A stretch of 56,347 bases of DNA from contig NZ_PDZG01000025.1 in assembly GCF_002735645.1 (NCBI RefSeq), positions 1-56,347 of the forward strand, read 5' to 3'. A model generated the notes under the pieces. The model was not told the origin of the DNA. It made no database searches and saw only the letters and a list, made by a program, of their open reading frames with translations. This DNA is from Iodobacter sp. BJB302 (GTDB lineage Bacteria; Pseudomonadota; Gammaproteobacteria; Burkholderiales; Chitinibacteraceae). A program made the translations under genes and the position numbers. Of this stretch, positions 35,801 to 44,535 are shown piece by piece; the first letter of the stretch is position 1; each line of letters begins with the position of its first letter.

Positions 35801-38800
35801 ATGAATTTTTCTGCCTGGTCGATCAGAAACCCCATCCCGGCCATTATGTTATTTGTCTTACTGTCTTTAGCCGGTGTGCTGTCTTTTCAAAGCATGAAGG
35901 TGCAGGACTTCCCCGATATTGAGCTGCCTATGGTCACGGTCACGGCCATACAGCCAGGGGCTGCTCCGGCTCAACTGGAAAGCGAAGTCGCCAGAAAGCT
36001 TGAAAACTCAGTCTCCGCCCTGCAAGGGGTAAAACACGTCTACAGCAAGATTCAAGACGGCAGCGTGATGCTGACGGTTGAATTTGTACTGGAAAAACCC
36101 GTCAACGAAGCGGTAGAAGATGTGCGTAATGCGGTCAGTGGCGTACGCGGTGATCTGCCCAGCGACCTGAAAGACCCTGTGATTGGCAAGGTAGAATTCT
36201 CTGGCGTGCCGTTTTTGGTGTTTACCGTAGCATCTAATACATTGGGCGAAGAAGCTCTTTCATGGCTGGTGGATAACAAAATCAGCAGGGAAGTTCGGGC
36301 CGTTTCTGGCGTGGGTAAGTTTGCCCGTGTAGGAGGGATTAACCGTGAAGTGCGGGTAGAAATCGACCCTGCACGCCTCGCAGCCTTAGGGGTGAGCGCT
36401 GCCGATATATCCCGCAGCCTGGCACAAACCCAGCGTGATTCATCTGGCGGGCGAAGCGATCTGATCGGCAGCGAACAGGCAATCCGCACGCTGTCTACCG
36501 TGCAAAGCGCGGGCGAATTAGGCCAGATGACACTCCCTCTGAACGATGGCCGCAGCATCCGCCTCGATCAGGTTGCCACCATTACCGACACCACCGCCGA
36601 GCGCCGTTCGATTGCTCTTCTCGATGGCAAGCCTGTGGTGGGTTTTGAAATCAGCCGCTCACGCGGGGCAAGTGAAATTGAAGTTGCCGCAGGCATTCAC
36701 GCGGCGCTGGAAAAGATTAAAGCTGCCAACGCGGGCCTCACCATTACCGAAGCCTACAATATGGCCGAGCCAGTACAGGAATCCTTTGACGGATCGATGA
36801 AGCTGCTTTGGGAAGGCGCCCTGCTGGCGGTGCTGGTGGTATGGTGGTTTTTACGCGACTGGCGCGCCACCTTGGTTTCTGCCGCCGCCTTACCGCTGTC
36901 TATCTTGCCCGCCTTTATTGGCATGGCTTATTTAGGCTTCAGTTTAAATACCGTGACGCTGCTTTCCTTAGCACTGGTCGTCGGGATTTTGGTTGATGAC
37001 GCGATTGTAGAAATCGAAAATATCGTCCGCCATTTACGCATGGGCAAGTCCCCCTATCAGGCCGCCATGGAAGCGGCGGATGAAATTGGCCTTGCCGTTA
37101 TTGCCACGACGTTTGCCCTCGTTGCCGTATTTTTGCCCACCGCATTTATGGCGGGGATTCCAGGTAAATTCTTTAAGCAATTTGGCTGGACAGCGGCGCT
37201 GGCCGTGATGGCATCCCTGATTGTGGCGCGTTTACTGACGCCGATGATGGCGGCTTATATCCTCAAACCCATCACGCACGAGCATAAAGAAGGCCGCATG
37301 ATGCTGGCCTATTTAAAACTGGCGGACTGGTGCTTAAGGCATCGCAAGCTCACCACCCTGTTCTCGCTGCTATTTTTTATCGGCTCTTTAATGTTGGTGC
37401 CGCTGCTGCCTACCGGCTTTATTCCACCTGATGATCGATCACAAACGCTGGTCAAGATTGAGCTGCCGCCAGGAGCCACACTGGAAGAAACCAGTGCCGT
37501 TGCCGAACGCGCTCGTGTCTTGCTTGGCAGCGAAAAATCCATCACTCGCATCTATACCGCTATCGGCGGCGGCGGAGCGGGGGCCGATCCCCTTGCGGCT
37601 GGTGGCGTCACCGAAGTGAACAAAGCCAACCTAACCCTCACCTTAAGCGAGCGTACCGAGCGCAATAAAAAAATCATTATCGAATCGCGTTTACGTGACT
37701 TACTCAAAAATATTCCAGGCGTGCGCCTGAGTGTGGGCCTTGGTGGATCAGGGGAAAAATTCCAGCTTATTTTAAGAGGTGACGACGCCGCCACCTTGGT
37801 CGCCACGGCGCAAAATGTGGAGCGCGATATGCGCACGATTCAAGGCGTAGGCGCGGTAACCTCAAGCGCCAGCCTGGTGCGCCCCGAAGTCAGCATCCGG
37901 CCAGATCTGGCCCGTGCGGCTGATTTAGGCGTCAACATGGCCAGCATCTCGGACACGATTCGCATCTCTACCGTCGGCGATTTTGACACCCACGTTGCCA
38001 AGCTTAATCTGCCCGAGCGGCAAATCCCCATCGTGGTGCGCCTGCCCGACAGCACACGCAAAGATTTGGAGCAAATCAAGCAGCTGAAAGTACCGGGCAA
38101 AAATGGCGATGTGATGCTGGGCGAAGTAGCCAGCGTAGCCTTATCGTCCGGCCCTAGTCAGATTGATCGCTACGATCGAGCCAGAAATGTGATTTTTGAT
38201 ATCGAGCTGAGCGGACGCTCGCTAGGGGATGTGAGCGCAGAAGTCGATAAGCTACCCAGCCTGCTGCAACTGCCCAAGGGCGTAGAGCGTGCAGCCTTTG
38301 GTGATGCAGAAGAAATGAAAAAACTCTTCGCCAGCTTTGGCATCGCCATGCTCACCGGCGTGCTCTGCATTTATATGGTGCTGGTGCTGCTGTTTAAAGA
38401 TTTTATGCAGCCCGTCACCATTCTGGCGGCTTTGCCTTTATCGATAGGCGGTGCATTTTTAGCGCTCTTAATCGCGCAAAGCTCATTCTCTATGCCTACG
38501 CTGATTGGCCTGATTATGCTGATGGGCATCGCCACCAAAAACTCCATTTTGCTGGTCGAATACGCCATCGTCGCCCGCCGGGACGGCATGAGCCGCTTTG
38601 ACGCGCTGATGGACGCAGGCTTAAAACGCGCCCGCCCCATCGTCATGACCACCATCGCCATGGGCGCAGGTATGTTGCCGATTGCACTGGGCATCGGTAT
38701 CGACCCCAGCTTCAGATCGCCCATGGCCATTGCCGTAATCGGCGGCCTGATCACCTCCACCCTGCTCAGCCTCCTGGTGGTGCCGGTGGTATTTACCTTT

Positions 38801-38854
38801 GTGGATGATTTTGTGCAGTGGCTTAGCAGAAGCAGAAAGCGCGCACTCCCCTAG
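35801..38854 (+). CDS. RND efflux pump, inner-membrane component
   Basis: Proton-driven exporter of the HAE/AcrB type, 1017 residues, twelve membrane helices and two large periplasmic loops. It starts NFSAWSIRNPIPAIMLFVLL and has SVSALQGVKHVYSKIQDG in the porter domain. Proton relay residues are present: GILVDDAIVEIENI (Asp-Asp of helix 4) and GIATKNSILLVEY (Lys of helix 10). Length is close to AcrB (1049). AAGGA precedes the ATG. Drug-type rather than metal-type by general character, but the substrate cannot be set. Probably still works with the upstream adaptor and channel genes. Confidence 0.94.
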   Translation: MNFSAWSIRNPIPAIMLFVLLSLAGVLSFQSMKVQDFPDIELPMVTVTAIQPGAAPAQLESEVARKLENSVSALQGVKHVYSKIQDGSVMLTVEFVLEKPVNEAVEDVRNAVSGVRGDLPSDLKDPVIGKVEFSGVPFLVFTVASNTLGEEALSWLVDNKISREVRAVSGVGKFARVGGINREVRVEIDPARLAALGVSAADISRSLAQTQRDSSGGRSDLIGSEQAIRTLSTVQSAGELGQMTLPLNDGRSIRLDQVATITDTTAERRSIALLDGKPVVGFEISRSRGASEIEVAAGIHAALEKIKAANAGLTITEAYNMAEPVQESFDGSMKLLWEGALLAVLVVWWFLRDWRATLVSAAALPLSILPAFIGMAYLGFSLNTVTLLSLALVVGILVDDAIVEIENIVRHLRMGKSPYQAAMEAADEIGLAVIATTFALVAVFLPTAFMAGIPGKFFKQFGWTAALAVMASLIVARLLTPMMAAYILKPITHEHKEGRMMLAYLKLADWCLRHRKLTTLFSLLFFIGSLMLVPLLPTGFIPPDDRSQTLVKIELPPGATLEETSAVAERARVLLGSEKSITRIYTAIGGGGAGADPLAAGGVTEVNKANLTLTLSERTERNKKIIIESRLRDLLKNIPGVRLSVGLGGSGEKFQLILRGDDAATLVATAQNVERDMRTIQGVGAVTSSASLVRPEVSIRPDLARAADLGVNMASISDTIRISTVGDFDTHVAKLNLPERQIPIVVRLPDSTRKDLEQIKQLKVPGKNGDVMLGEVASVALSSGPSQIDRYDRARNVIFDIELSGRSLGDVSAEVDKLPSLLQLPKGVERAAFGDAEEMKKLFASFGIAMLTGVLCIYMVLVLLFKDFMQPVTILAALPLSIGGAFLALLIAQSSFSMPTLIGLIMLMGIATKNSILLVEYAIVARRDGMSRFDALMDAGLKRARPIVMTTIAMGAGMLPIALGIGIDPSFRSPMAIAVIGGLITSTLLSLLVVPVVFTFVDDFVQWLSRSRKRALP

Positions 38855-38929
38855 CCCTTGGGAATCGCCCTTCTCCCACTTCGGGGGAGGAGGCTAAGTA
38901 GCGCACGCACAAGTATTTAGATTTAATCA

Positions 38930-39298
38930 TCGTAGGGCGAGTACACCCCCATACGCGTTAGCCAATTTTTTTCATTAGCAAACAGCAAAAAAGCACAACA
39001 ACCACGCTCTTTGCATAGGGCTTTTTACAATCCCCTTGAAACACGCCGGAGTGAGGAACAAGCGGGGCGGGGTTTCGGCAAGGGAGCGAGGAACGAGCCA
39101 ATCCCGCCCGCCGCCGACTCGATTGTCCGCAGCGCAGGGGCTTTCGTGTTTCGTGGGGTGGCCTTCTTTGGCTTCGTTTCTTGGCCACACAAGAAAGGAA
39201 GGTCCAGCGGGACGCCCGCACCTAAATCAACGTGCCGAAGGCACTAAAAAGGTCTTTTTGACTTTGGTTAGCACGTACGAGTTTGCTCCCCCCTACGA
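38930..39298. repeat. Family A MITE-like repeat, copy A4
   Basis: Complete copy of 369 bp bounded by the perfect 8-bp ends TCGTAGGG (38930-38937) and CCCTACGA (39291-39298); inner ends are CGCGTTAGCCAA and TTGGTTAGCACG. It shows the whole body: TTTGCATAGGGCTTTT, CTTGAAACACGCCGGAG, AGGAACAAGCGGGGCGGGG, hairpin TTTCTTG-gccaca-CAAGAAA, and GTGCC-GAA-GGCAC. It fills nearly the whole gap between the RND pump and the flavodoxin gene. Just after it, CGCTTAATTTGATAGGGTTG resembles the family C flank in A2. Confidence 0.88.
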
Positions 39299-39360
39299 AA
39301 AACATTTCGCTTAATTTGATAGGGTTGGACTAAGGACCAGCACATCTGAGACTAAAACCC

Positions 39361-39942
39361 ATGCCATCCATCGTCATCATTTACCACTCAGCAAGCGGCA
39401 CGACGGCACAATTGGCTGATGCCATTTTTGCCGGTGCTCAGGAGCTGGCAACGCCGTCAGTTTACCGCATCAGCGGTGCAGAAATCATTGCCGGGCGCTT
39501 TAAAAATGAAGAAATCTGGGCGCAACTCGATCAGGCTGACGCCATTATCTTTGGCAGCCCCACTTATATGGGCGGGCCTTCGGCGCAATTTAAAGCGTTT
39601 GCCGATGCATCGGGGGAGCGCTGGAGCCAGCGCGCTTGGGCAAATAAAATCGCCGCTGGTTTCACCATAGGCACGCTGGCCAACGGCGATCAATCAAGCA
39701 CCCTGCTCTCTTTTAGCGTGTTCGCCGCCCAGCACGGCATGCTCTGGTGCGGCCTGGATATTGCGGGTGGCCATGATGAGCAAGGGCGTAACCGGCTGGG
39801 CACTCAGCTAGGGGTCGCAGCACAAAGCAATGATGGACAAGTGAATGCCATTGATTTAATGACTGCGCATTATTTAGGTAAGCGTGTCGCGCAAATTGCC
39901 CTGAAAATGAGCAACAAACCCATAGCCAAGGACACCCCATGA
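39361..39942 (+). CDS. Flavodoxin-family / NADPH:quinone-reductase-like protein
   Basis: 193 residues with a flavodoxin fold like WrbA. It starts with the FMN phosphate loop IVIIYHSASGTTAQLADAI, then DAIIFGSPTYMGGPSAQFKAF (the SPTYMG loop contacts the flavin ring) and GFTIGTLANGDQSSTLLSF. It probably binds FMN and reduces quinones or related acceptors. Start ATG 39361 has no obvious ribosome site. Its stop overlaps the next gene's ATG by four bases, showing an operon with the small protein and the GNAT remnant. Confidence 0.88.
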   Translation: MPSIVIIYHSASGTTAQLADAIFAGAQELATPSVYRISGAEIIAGRFKNEEIWAQLDQADAIIFGSPTYMGGPSAQFKAFADASGERWSQRAWANKIAAGFTIGTLANGDQSSTLLSFSVFAAQHGMLWCGLDIAGGHDEQGRNRLGTQLGVAAQSNDGQVNAIDLMTAHYLGKRVAQIALKMSNKPIAKDTP

Positions 39943-40193
39943 AATACATCGCCCTAAGAGTTCGCACCGCCATGCTGGTTCACGGCTATACCGCCGAGAA
40001 TCAAGAAATCGTCGAAGAATTCCATGACGAGCCTTTCTTAGAAAAACTGATCGCGATTGAGCGAATTCAATCCGTTACCGGAAAATATCTTCTAGTCAAC
40101 TCATCGCATGGCCGGGTGATGTATTGGGAATATGAGGGCGATCTGGATTCGATTGCACAAAGATTAAATGCGGCGGGCTTACTTGTTGCCTGA
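39939..40193 (+). CDS. Small conserved-looking protein of unknown function
   Basis: 84 residues, MKYIALRVRTAMLVHGYTAE at the start, no signal or membrane segment. The content is balanced between charged and hydrophobic residues and looks like a folded alpha/beta protein. I do not recognise a family. It overlaps the flavodoxin gene by four bases and its end overlaps the following GNAT/Hint ORF, so translation of all three is coupled. Confidence 0.7.
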   Translation: MKYIALRVRTAMLVHGYTAENQEIVEEFHDEPFLEKLIAIERIQSVTGKYLLVNSSHGRVMYWEYEGDLDSIAQRLNAAGLLVA

Positions 40194-41085
40194 TCATACT
40201 CAGCCCCTCTTCCCTGTCATTCAAACCCCGCGCTTAAACCTGCGCGAGCTGGTGAAGGACGACGCGCCAGCGATCTTTGCCATTCATAGTGATACAGATG
40301 CCATGCACAAAGAAATTGAATATCAGAAGCTGCTTGCCGGTAGTTGCGAACTATTTAATTTGGATAAAAAAGGCAAGCATTTGCCAAAGCAAGTGGGCGG
40401 CTGCTTTATTGCCGGGACACTGGTTCATACCGATCAGGGGCTGAAACCCATTGAAAAAATCCGGATCGGTGATCGCGTGTTATCGCAGCCGGAAGGTGGC
40501 GGTGAGCGGGTCTGCAAACAGGTCGTCAATACCTTCACTTACGACGACAAAGAGATCTGGGTTGTTAAATATACGCTAGCATCCGAAGCCCATTTGAAAC
40601 GTGATAAACCGCTTCACCATTTGTATACCACGGCTAACCCCCCATTCTGGGTCGATGGTGAAGGATGGACTGCGGCGGATGAGTTGAGCGCAGATCAGCA
40701 ATTGCAGTTGGTAGATGGGGGCATTGCCATTGTGCAGCAAGTGTGGCCGGTTTGGCGCACACCGGTGGCAGGTATGGGCTGGGTGCGAACTGATATTCTG
40801 GGCATTCCAGACAACGAAAGTGAAGCACATATAGTCGATTTTCGCACTAGCTGCGACCTCTGGGCATATCCGTTACGTCGCGAGCGCGATGCCGCCGTAC
40901 CCTATTCCTACCCTGGAGATTTTGATTGTACGATTTTTGATCATAAAGCAATGCTGTCCATTATTTATGATGAAGGGGATCGCGCGTTTAAATCTCGTGT
41001 TTACAATTTGGAAGTAGAAGATTGCCACACCTATTATGTCGGCGAAGAGGGGGTCTGGGTTCGCAATAGAATGACTAAGAGCTAG
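40168..41085 (+). CDS. GNAT N-terminal fragment fused to a Hint (pretoxin-type) domain
   Basis: 305 residues of two unrelated parts. Residues ~15-48 (FPVIQTPRLNLRELVKDDAP, FAIHSDTDAMHK) are the first strand and helix of a RimJ/RimL-like acetyltransferase, which then stops. From C79 to the end is a Hint domain as found before toxins in polymorphic toxin proteins: CFIAGTLVHTDQGLKPIEKI, GDRVLS, PPFWVDGEGW, and YNLEVEDCHTYYVGEEGVWV. The block-B TxxH reads TANP (His lost) and the terminal HN reads RN, so splicing or cleavage is doubtful. Only five residues follow, with no toxin cargo. The start may be ATG 40168 or TTG 40183/40186; the latter overlap the previous stop. Confidence 0.75.
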   Translation: MRRAYLLPDHTQPLFPVIQTPRLNLRELVKDDAPAIFAIHSDTDAMHKEIEYQKLLAGSCELFNLDKKGKHLPKQVGGCFIAGTLVHTDQGLKPIEKIRIGDRVLSQPEGGGERVCKQVVNTFTYDDKEIWVVKYTLASEAHLKRDKPLHHLYTTANPPFWVDGEGWTAADELSADQQLQLVDGGIAIVQQVWPVWRTPVAGMGWVRTDILGIPDNESEAHIVDFRTSCDLWAYPLRRERDAAVPYSYPGDFDCTIFDHKAMLSIIYDEGDRAFKSRVYNLEVEDCHTYYVGEEGVWVRNRMTKS

Positions 41086-41248
41086 AGAGATTGCATGAGG
41101 GTCAGCACATCAAAATTTCTGATGAAACAAATTGCAATATGCCCTGTTAGAAAATAATCACCAAATATAGCTCAAAACAAATCCCTTGCGACCGATCAAG
41201 AGTAAACCATCCTCCCCTGGCGTTTTATCGGGAATCCAGCCGCGCCGC

Positions 41249-41279
41249 CTGATTCCCGCCAAAGGCATGCGGGAATGAC
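41249..41279. repeat. Palindrome ATTCCC-N13-GGGAAT
   Basis: GATTCCCGC ... GCGGGAATGACGA between the Hint gene and the EAL gene. The same ATTCCC-N-GGGAATGACGA pattern occurs at 3964-3992 with a 12-base spacer. It resembles the ATTCCC-N8-GGGAAT dRS3 repeats of Neisseria, but the spacer is longer. It may act as a terminator or recombination site; neither is shown. Confidence 0.5.
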
Positions 41280-41341
41280 GATGTTTCGTTGCAGCAAATG
41301 AATAATCTGCCCAGGCATCAGCCGGTCAATTAAGCCAGCGT

Positions 41342-43987
41342 TCAGGCAAGCGGCCCGGCTTTACCCGTGCCACACCACGCTTGCGGCCATTCTTCCAAAG
41401 GCGCTGGGCGGCCAAAGTGGTAGCCCTGCGCGCGCTGGCAGCCCAGCTCGTATAATCTTTGGGCTTGCTCGGCGGTTTCTACCCCTTCAGCCACCAGAGG
41501 CACATCAAACCCTGCGGCAAGGCGGATAATCGCGGAAATAATGGCTTCGCTCTTATGATTATCCAAAAAGCGGCTTACAAAAGACTGATCAATTTTCAGG
41601 CAATCAAAGGCAAACTGATGCAGATAAGACATCGATGAATAGCCCGTACCAAAATCATCAATCGCAATAGATACCCCCAGATTTCTGATCCGCCCAATCA
41701 AAGTGGCAATCACATTACTGTCTTCAATCAAAATAGATTCAGTAATTTCCAGCGTTAAATTATGGGGAGGCAGATTATACTCAAGCAGAATATTTTCCAG
41801 ATTCTGATAAAAATCAGACTGAATCAGCTGCCGCACAGAAACATTGACATGCACATCAAAATCGCTGGCCCGGCCATTTTTTAAACGCCCGGCAATCTGG
41901 CGGCATGATTCACGCAACACCCAATTACCAATTTGTAAAATCAAACCAGATTCTTCAGCTAAGGGAATAAACACACCCGGCGCAACTAAGCCACGCTGGC
42001 CGCTTTGCCAGCGCACCAAAGCCTCTGCCCCAATCACCTGGCTGTCATTTAAACTGACAACCGGCTGAAAATATATTCTGAATTCATTTTTTTCTATGGC
42101 TGCATTTAATTCAGCAATTAAATGTATTTTTTTAGCTGATTGCTCAGCCATGCTTCCCTGAAATACTTCATAAGAAATCGGGCCTTTTTCTTTAGCCTTA
42201 CTCAATGCCATACTGGCATTGCGCATATTTTCAATCAAATCGTCATGATTAAAAGGGGCGCAGACCACACCCAAACTGGCTGTAATCAAAACCTCATCAT
42301 ATTGCAAATTAAAAGACTGCGAAAAACTACCCTGGAAACTGTTAATTAAATGATCAAGGCTGGTTTGATGAAAATCGATGGGCAGGCACACCACAAATTC
42401 TGTTTCTGCCACACGGGCAAACAATGCTTTTTCCGGCAAATGCGGTTTCAGATTATTGACAATAGCACAGAGCAATTCTTCGCCCTGCTCATAACCAATA
42501 CTATCGTGAATACTGCGGTAATTATCCAGACCAATCAAAAACAAAGCATCCCATTTCATATCTGGCGTTTTTTTAACCAGCTCCAGCATTTCCTCAAGCA
42601 AGCCTTCCCTGCTCAGCAGCCCGGTAATATGATCATGGCGGATACGGTAATTAAGCTGATCAAAAGAGCAGGACAAAGCATTCGACATTTCATCAAATGC
42701 ATTGGCCAATAATTTGGTTTCTTTAAGCTGCAGCCCGCCAGCAATCGTAGGCTGCCACTCTTGTTTTGCCAAAAGCCGGGCGGTTTGTGCGGCAAGCAAA
42801 ATAGGTTTTGTAATACTGGCAATGGTTTTCCATGCCACCAGAGCAGCAAAAAAACCAATACTTAATACAATAATAAAGGTAATCAGCATATCTTTCTTAA
42901 GCGTGCCTAATAAATCACGCTCCGGGATTAAAACAACAATACGCCAATTTAAACCATTACCATCCACTACCGGAGAAACACGGCCATATATTTTTTCACC
43001 ATTGAGATTAAATTCAAAATCTTTCACATCTTTTTTTAATAAAAGCGGCGCACTGTTTTTTACCATCAGATTTGAGCTGTCTTTAGGTTTAAGCAGCTTG
43101 GCACTTTCCTGATTTGGCAATTTTAATAAGGGCATGCGGGGCAAAGGGTCTTCATGGGTAGAGTGCGAAATAAGCTCGTTATTTTCCCCAACAATATAAA
43201 TTGCACCGTGGCCCAGATTAGGGCTGGCGCGCAGATAGCCATCAAAATTATCCAGCTTAATATCGCTGGCCACAACACCAATAAAATTAGCCGCCCCATC
43301 ATATAGCGGGCTACTGAAAGAAACGGTAATCCCCTGTACTGCATCGTAATCCTGATAAGCCGCTGTCCAGGATGGTTTTTTACTTTTTCCAACAGGGGCA
43401 TACCATGGCCTTGGCCTTGGATCATAATTTTCAAATTGATTTAAAATGGGATCAGACGATTGCAAACCTTTATAAAAGTTTAAATAACCATTCGTTCTGC
43501 GGTCTTTAAGCAGAAGAGAAAATTGATTGGTTAAAATTTCCCGGCTGATTGCAATATATTCACCATGCACAGAGCCAAATGAAATCAGACTCAGTTGTTT
43601 CTGATCGGGGAAAATCTCACCCAGAATATGGGCAAACGGCACTTCAAACTGTGATAAATCCTTATCTAAAGGCGAATACTGCTCTCTCATCAGCACAGCC
43701 ACCATTCGGTTTGCCAGCGCCGGGGCACGCAAAAAAACATTTAAATCGCTGCGCACAGCCGCTACTTCAGCCGAAATCACTTTACTGCTTAAATTTTTAA
43801 GCATTTTGGATTGATTGCGCATTTGCAAACTAATAATCGAACCTAGCGTTAATGCCAGCATAATGATAAAAGTAGCAGTAACGGCAAACTGGAGTGACAC
43901 CCTTCCGCGCAGTTTCAAATTTTCTAGTCCCAAAGCATGCCTCAACTTTTTAAGAATTTCACTGCGCAGCAAAACATCATCTGCCAT
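41342..43987 (-). CDS. Cache-HAMP-GGDEF(degenerate)-EAL protein, probable c-di-GMP phosphodiesterase
   Basis: 881 residues: membrane helix (about 33-55), periplasmic double-Cache sensor (DPRPRPWYAPVGK is typical), second helix near 355-375, HAMP, GGDEF-like domain and C-terminal EAL domain. The GGDEF signature reads AETEF, so cyclase activity is unlikely; the EAL domain has EALVRWQ, NVSVRQL, EITESI, IDDFGTGYSS, KIDQSFV and AEGVET, all expected for hydrolysis. It probably degrades cyclic di-GMP in response to a periplasmic small molecule. Alone on its transcript. The ribosome binding site is weak. Confidence 0.92.
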   Translation of the reverse strand: MADDVLLRSEILKKLRHALGLENLKLRGRVSLQFAVTATFIIMLALTLGSIISLQMRNQSKMLKNLSSKVISAEVAAVRSDLNVFLRAPALANRMVAVLMREQYSPLDKDLSQFEVPFAHILGEIFPDQKQLSLISFGSVHGEYIAISREILTNQFSLLLKDRRTNGYLNFYKGLQSSDPILNQFENYDPRPRPWYAPVGKSKKPSWTAAYQDYDAVQGITVSFSSPLYDGAANFIGVVASDIKLDNFDGYLRASPNLGHGAIYIVGENNELISHSTHEDPLPRMPLLKLPNQESAKLLKPKDSSNLMVKNSAPLLLKKDVKDFEFNLNGEKIYGRVSPVVDGNGLNWRIVVLIPERDLLGTLKKDMLITFIIVLSIGFFAALVAWKTIASITKPILLAAQTARLLAKQEWQPTIAGGLQLKETKLLANAFDEMSNALSCSFDQLNYRIRHDHITGLLSREGLLEEMLELVKKTPDMKWDALFLIGLDNYRSIHDSIGYEQGEELLCAIVNNLKPHLPEKALFARVAETEFVVCLPIDFHQTSLDHLINSFQGSFSQSFNLQYDEVLITASLGVVCAPFNHDDLIENMRNASMALSKAKEKGPISYEVFQGSMAEQSAKKIHLIAELNAAIEKNEFRIYFQPVVSLNDSQVIGAEALVRWQSGQRGLVAPGVFIPLAEESGLILQIGNWVLRESCRQIAGRLKNGRASDFDVHVNVSVRQLIQSDFYQNLENILLEYNLPPHNLTLEITESILIEDSNVIATLIGRIRNLGVSIAIDDFGTGYSSMSYLHQFAFDCLKIDQSFVSRFLDNHKSEAIISAIIRLAAGFDVPLVAEGVETAEQAQRLYELGCQRAQGYHFGRPAPLEEWPQAWCGTGKAGPLA

Positions 43988-44535
43988 GCGCTGCGCCCAG
44001 CAAGAACGAGGCCTTCATGCCATCTTAAGATCATGCACTAAGGTGCAGCTGATCATTCAATTTGTTTTAGATGGCTTAGAAAAAAACAAGTGTTTATTTC
44101 AATTTAAGCCGATATTTTTTGCGGCTTGTTCATAGCTATAAACCGATTTAAATTGGAAAATACCGTTTTAGCGCCAAATATTACTAAATTCTAATGTATA
44201 TGACTACAAACCCTATGCAGAAACAACAAGTGATATGCCATCGCCGCTGCAAATCAACAGCTTATGCATAGCCATTGCATTACCCTGCATTCTTATCCCA
44301 CTCTAAATCCTAGATCTAAATTTTTGCTTCTACAACATGACTCTTATTGTTACAAGCATAAAAAAATCGTAATGAAGTTAAGGCTTCAGTACGATTTTTT
44401 TTAACATTTGCTTAGGGATTAATACAATCAGCCACAAAATCTATTTATCATTTAAATCCACTGCTGCAATGATTAATTGAAAAAAAGATATAGACCGCCT
44501 GAGCCAGTTTCAAACCGGGCGGCAGTTCAGCATGC
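43988..44535. other. Long intergenic region between EAL gene and chaN-like gene
   Basis: About 550 bases without a plausible gene. It carries the promoter region of the EAL gene, an 8-bp inverted repeat CAATTTAA/TTAAATTG (about 44099 and 44149), the hairpin at 44361-44400, and a weak GC hairpin near 44495-44522 downstream of the chaN-like stop. A small RNA ending at the 44361 hairpin is conceivable but unsupported. Confidence 0.45.
44361..44402. terminator. Strong bidirectional terminator hairpin
   Basis: AAAAAATCGTA (44361-44371) pairs with TACGATTTTTT (44390-44400); the interior TGAAG...CTTCA extends the stem. It has A and T runs on both sides. It lies about 135 bases after the chaN-like gene on the minus strand. 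Confidence 0.75.

Noticed and set aside
40168-41085. A true intein inside an acetyltransferase
   Set aside because: No C-terminal extein follows: the GNAT part never resumes and only five residues come after the last Hint motif; catalytic His residues are also missing.
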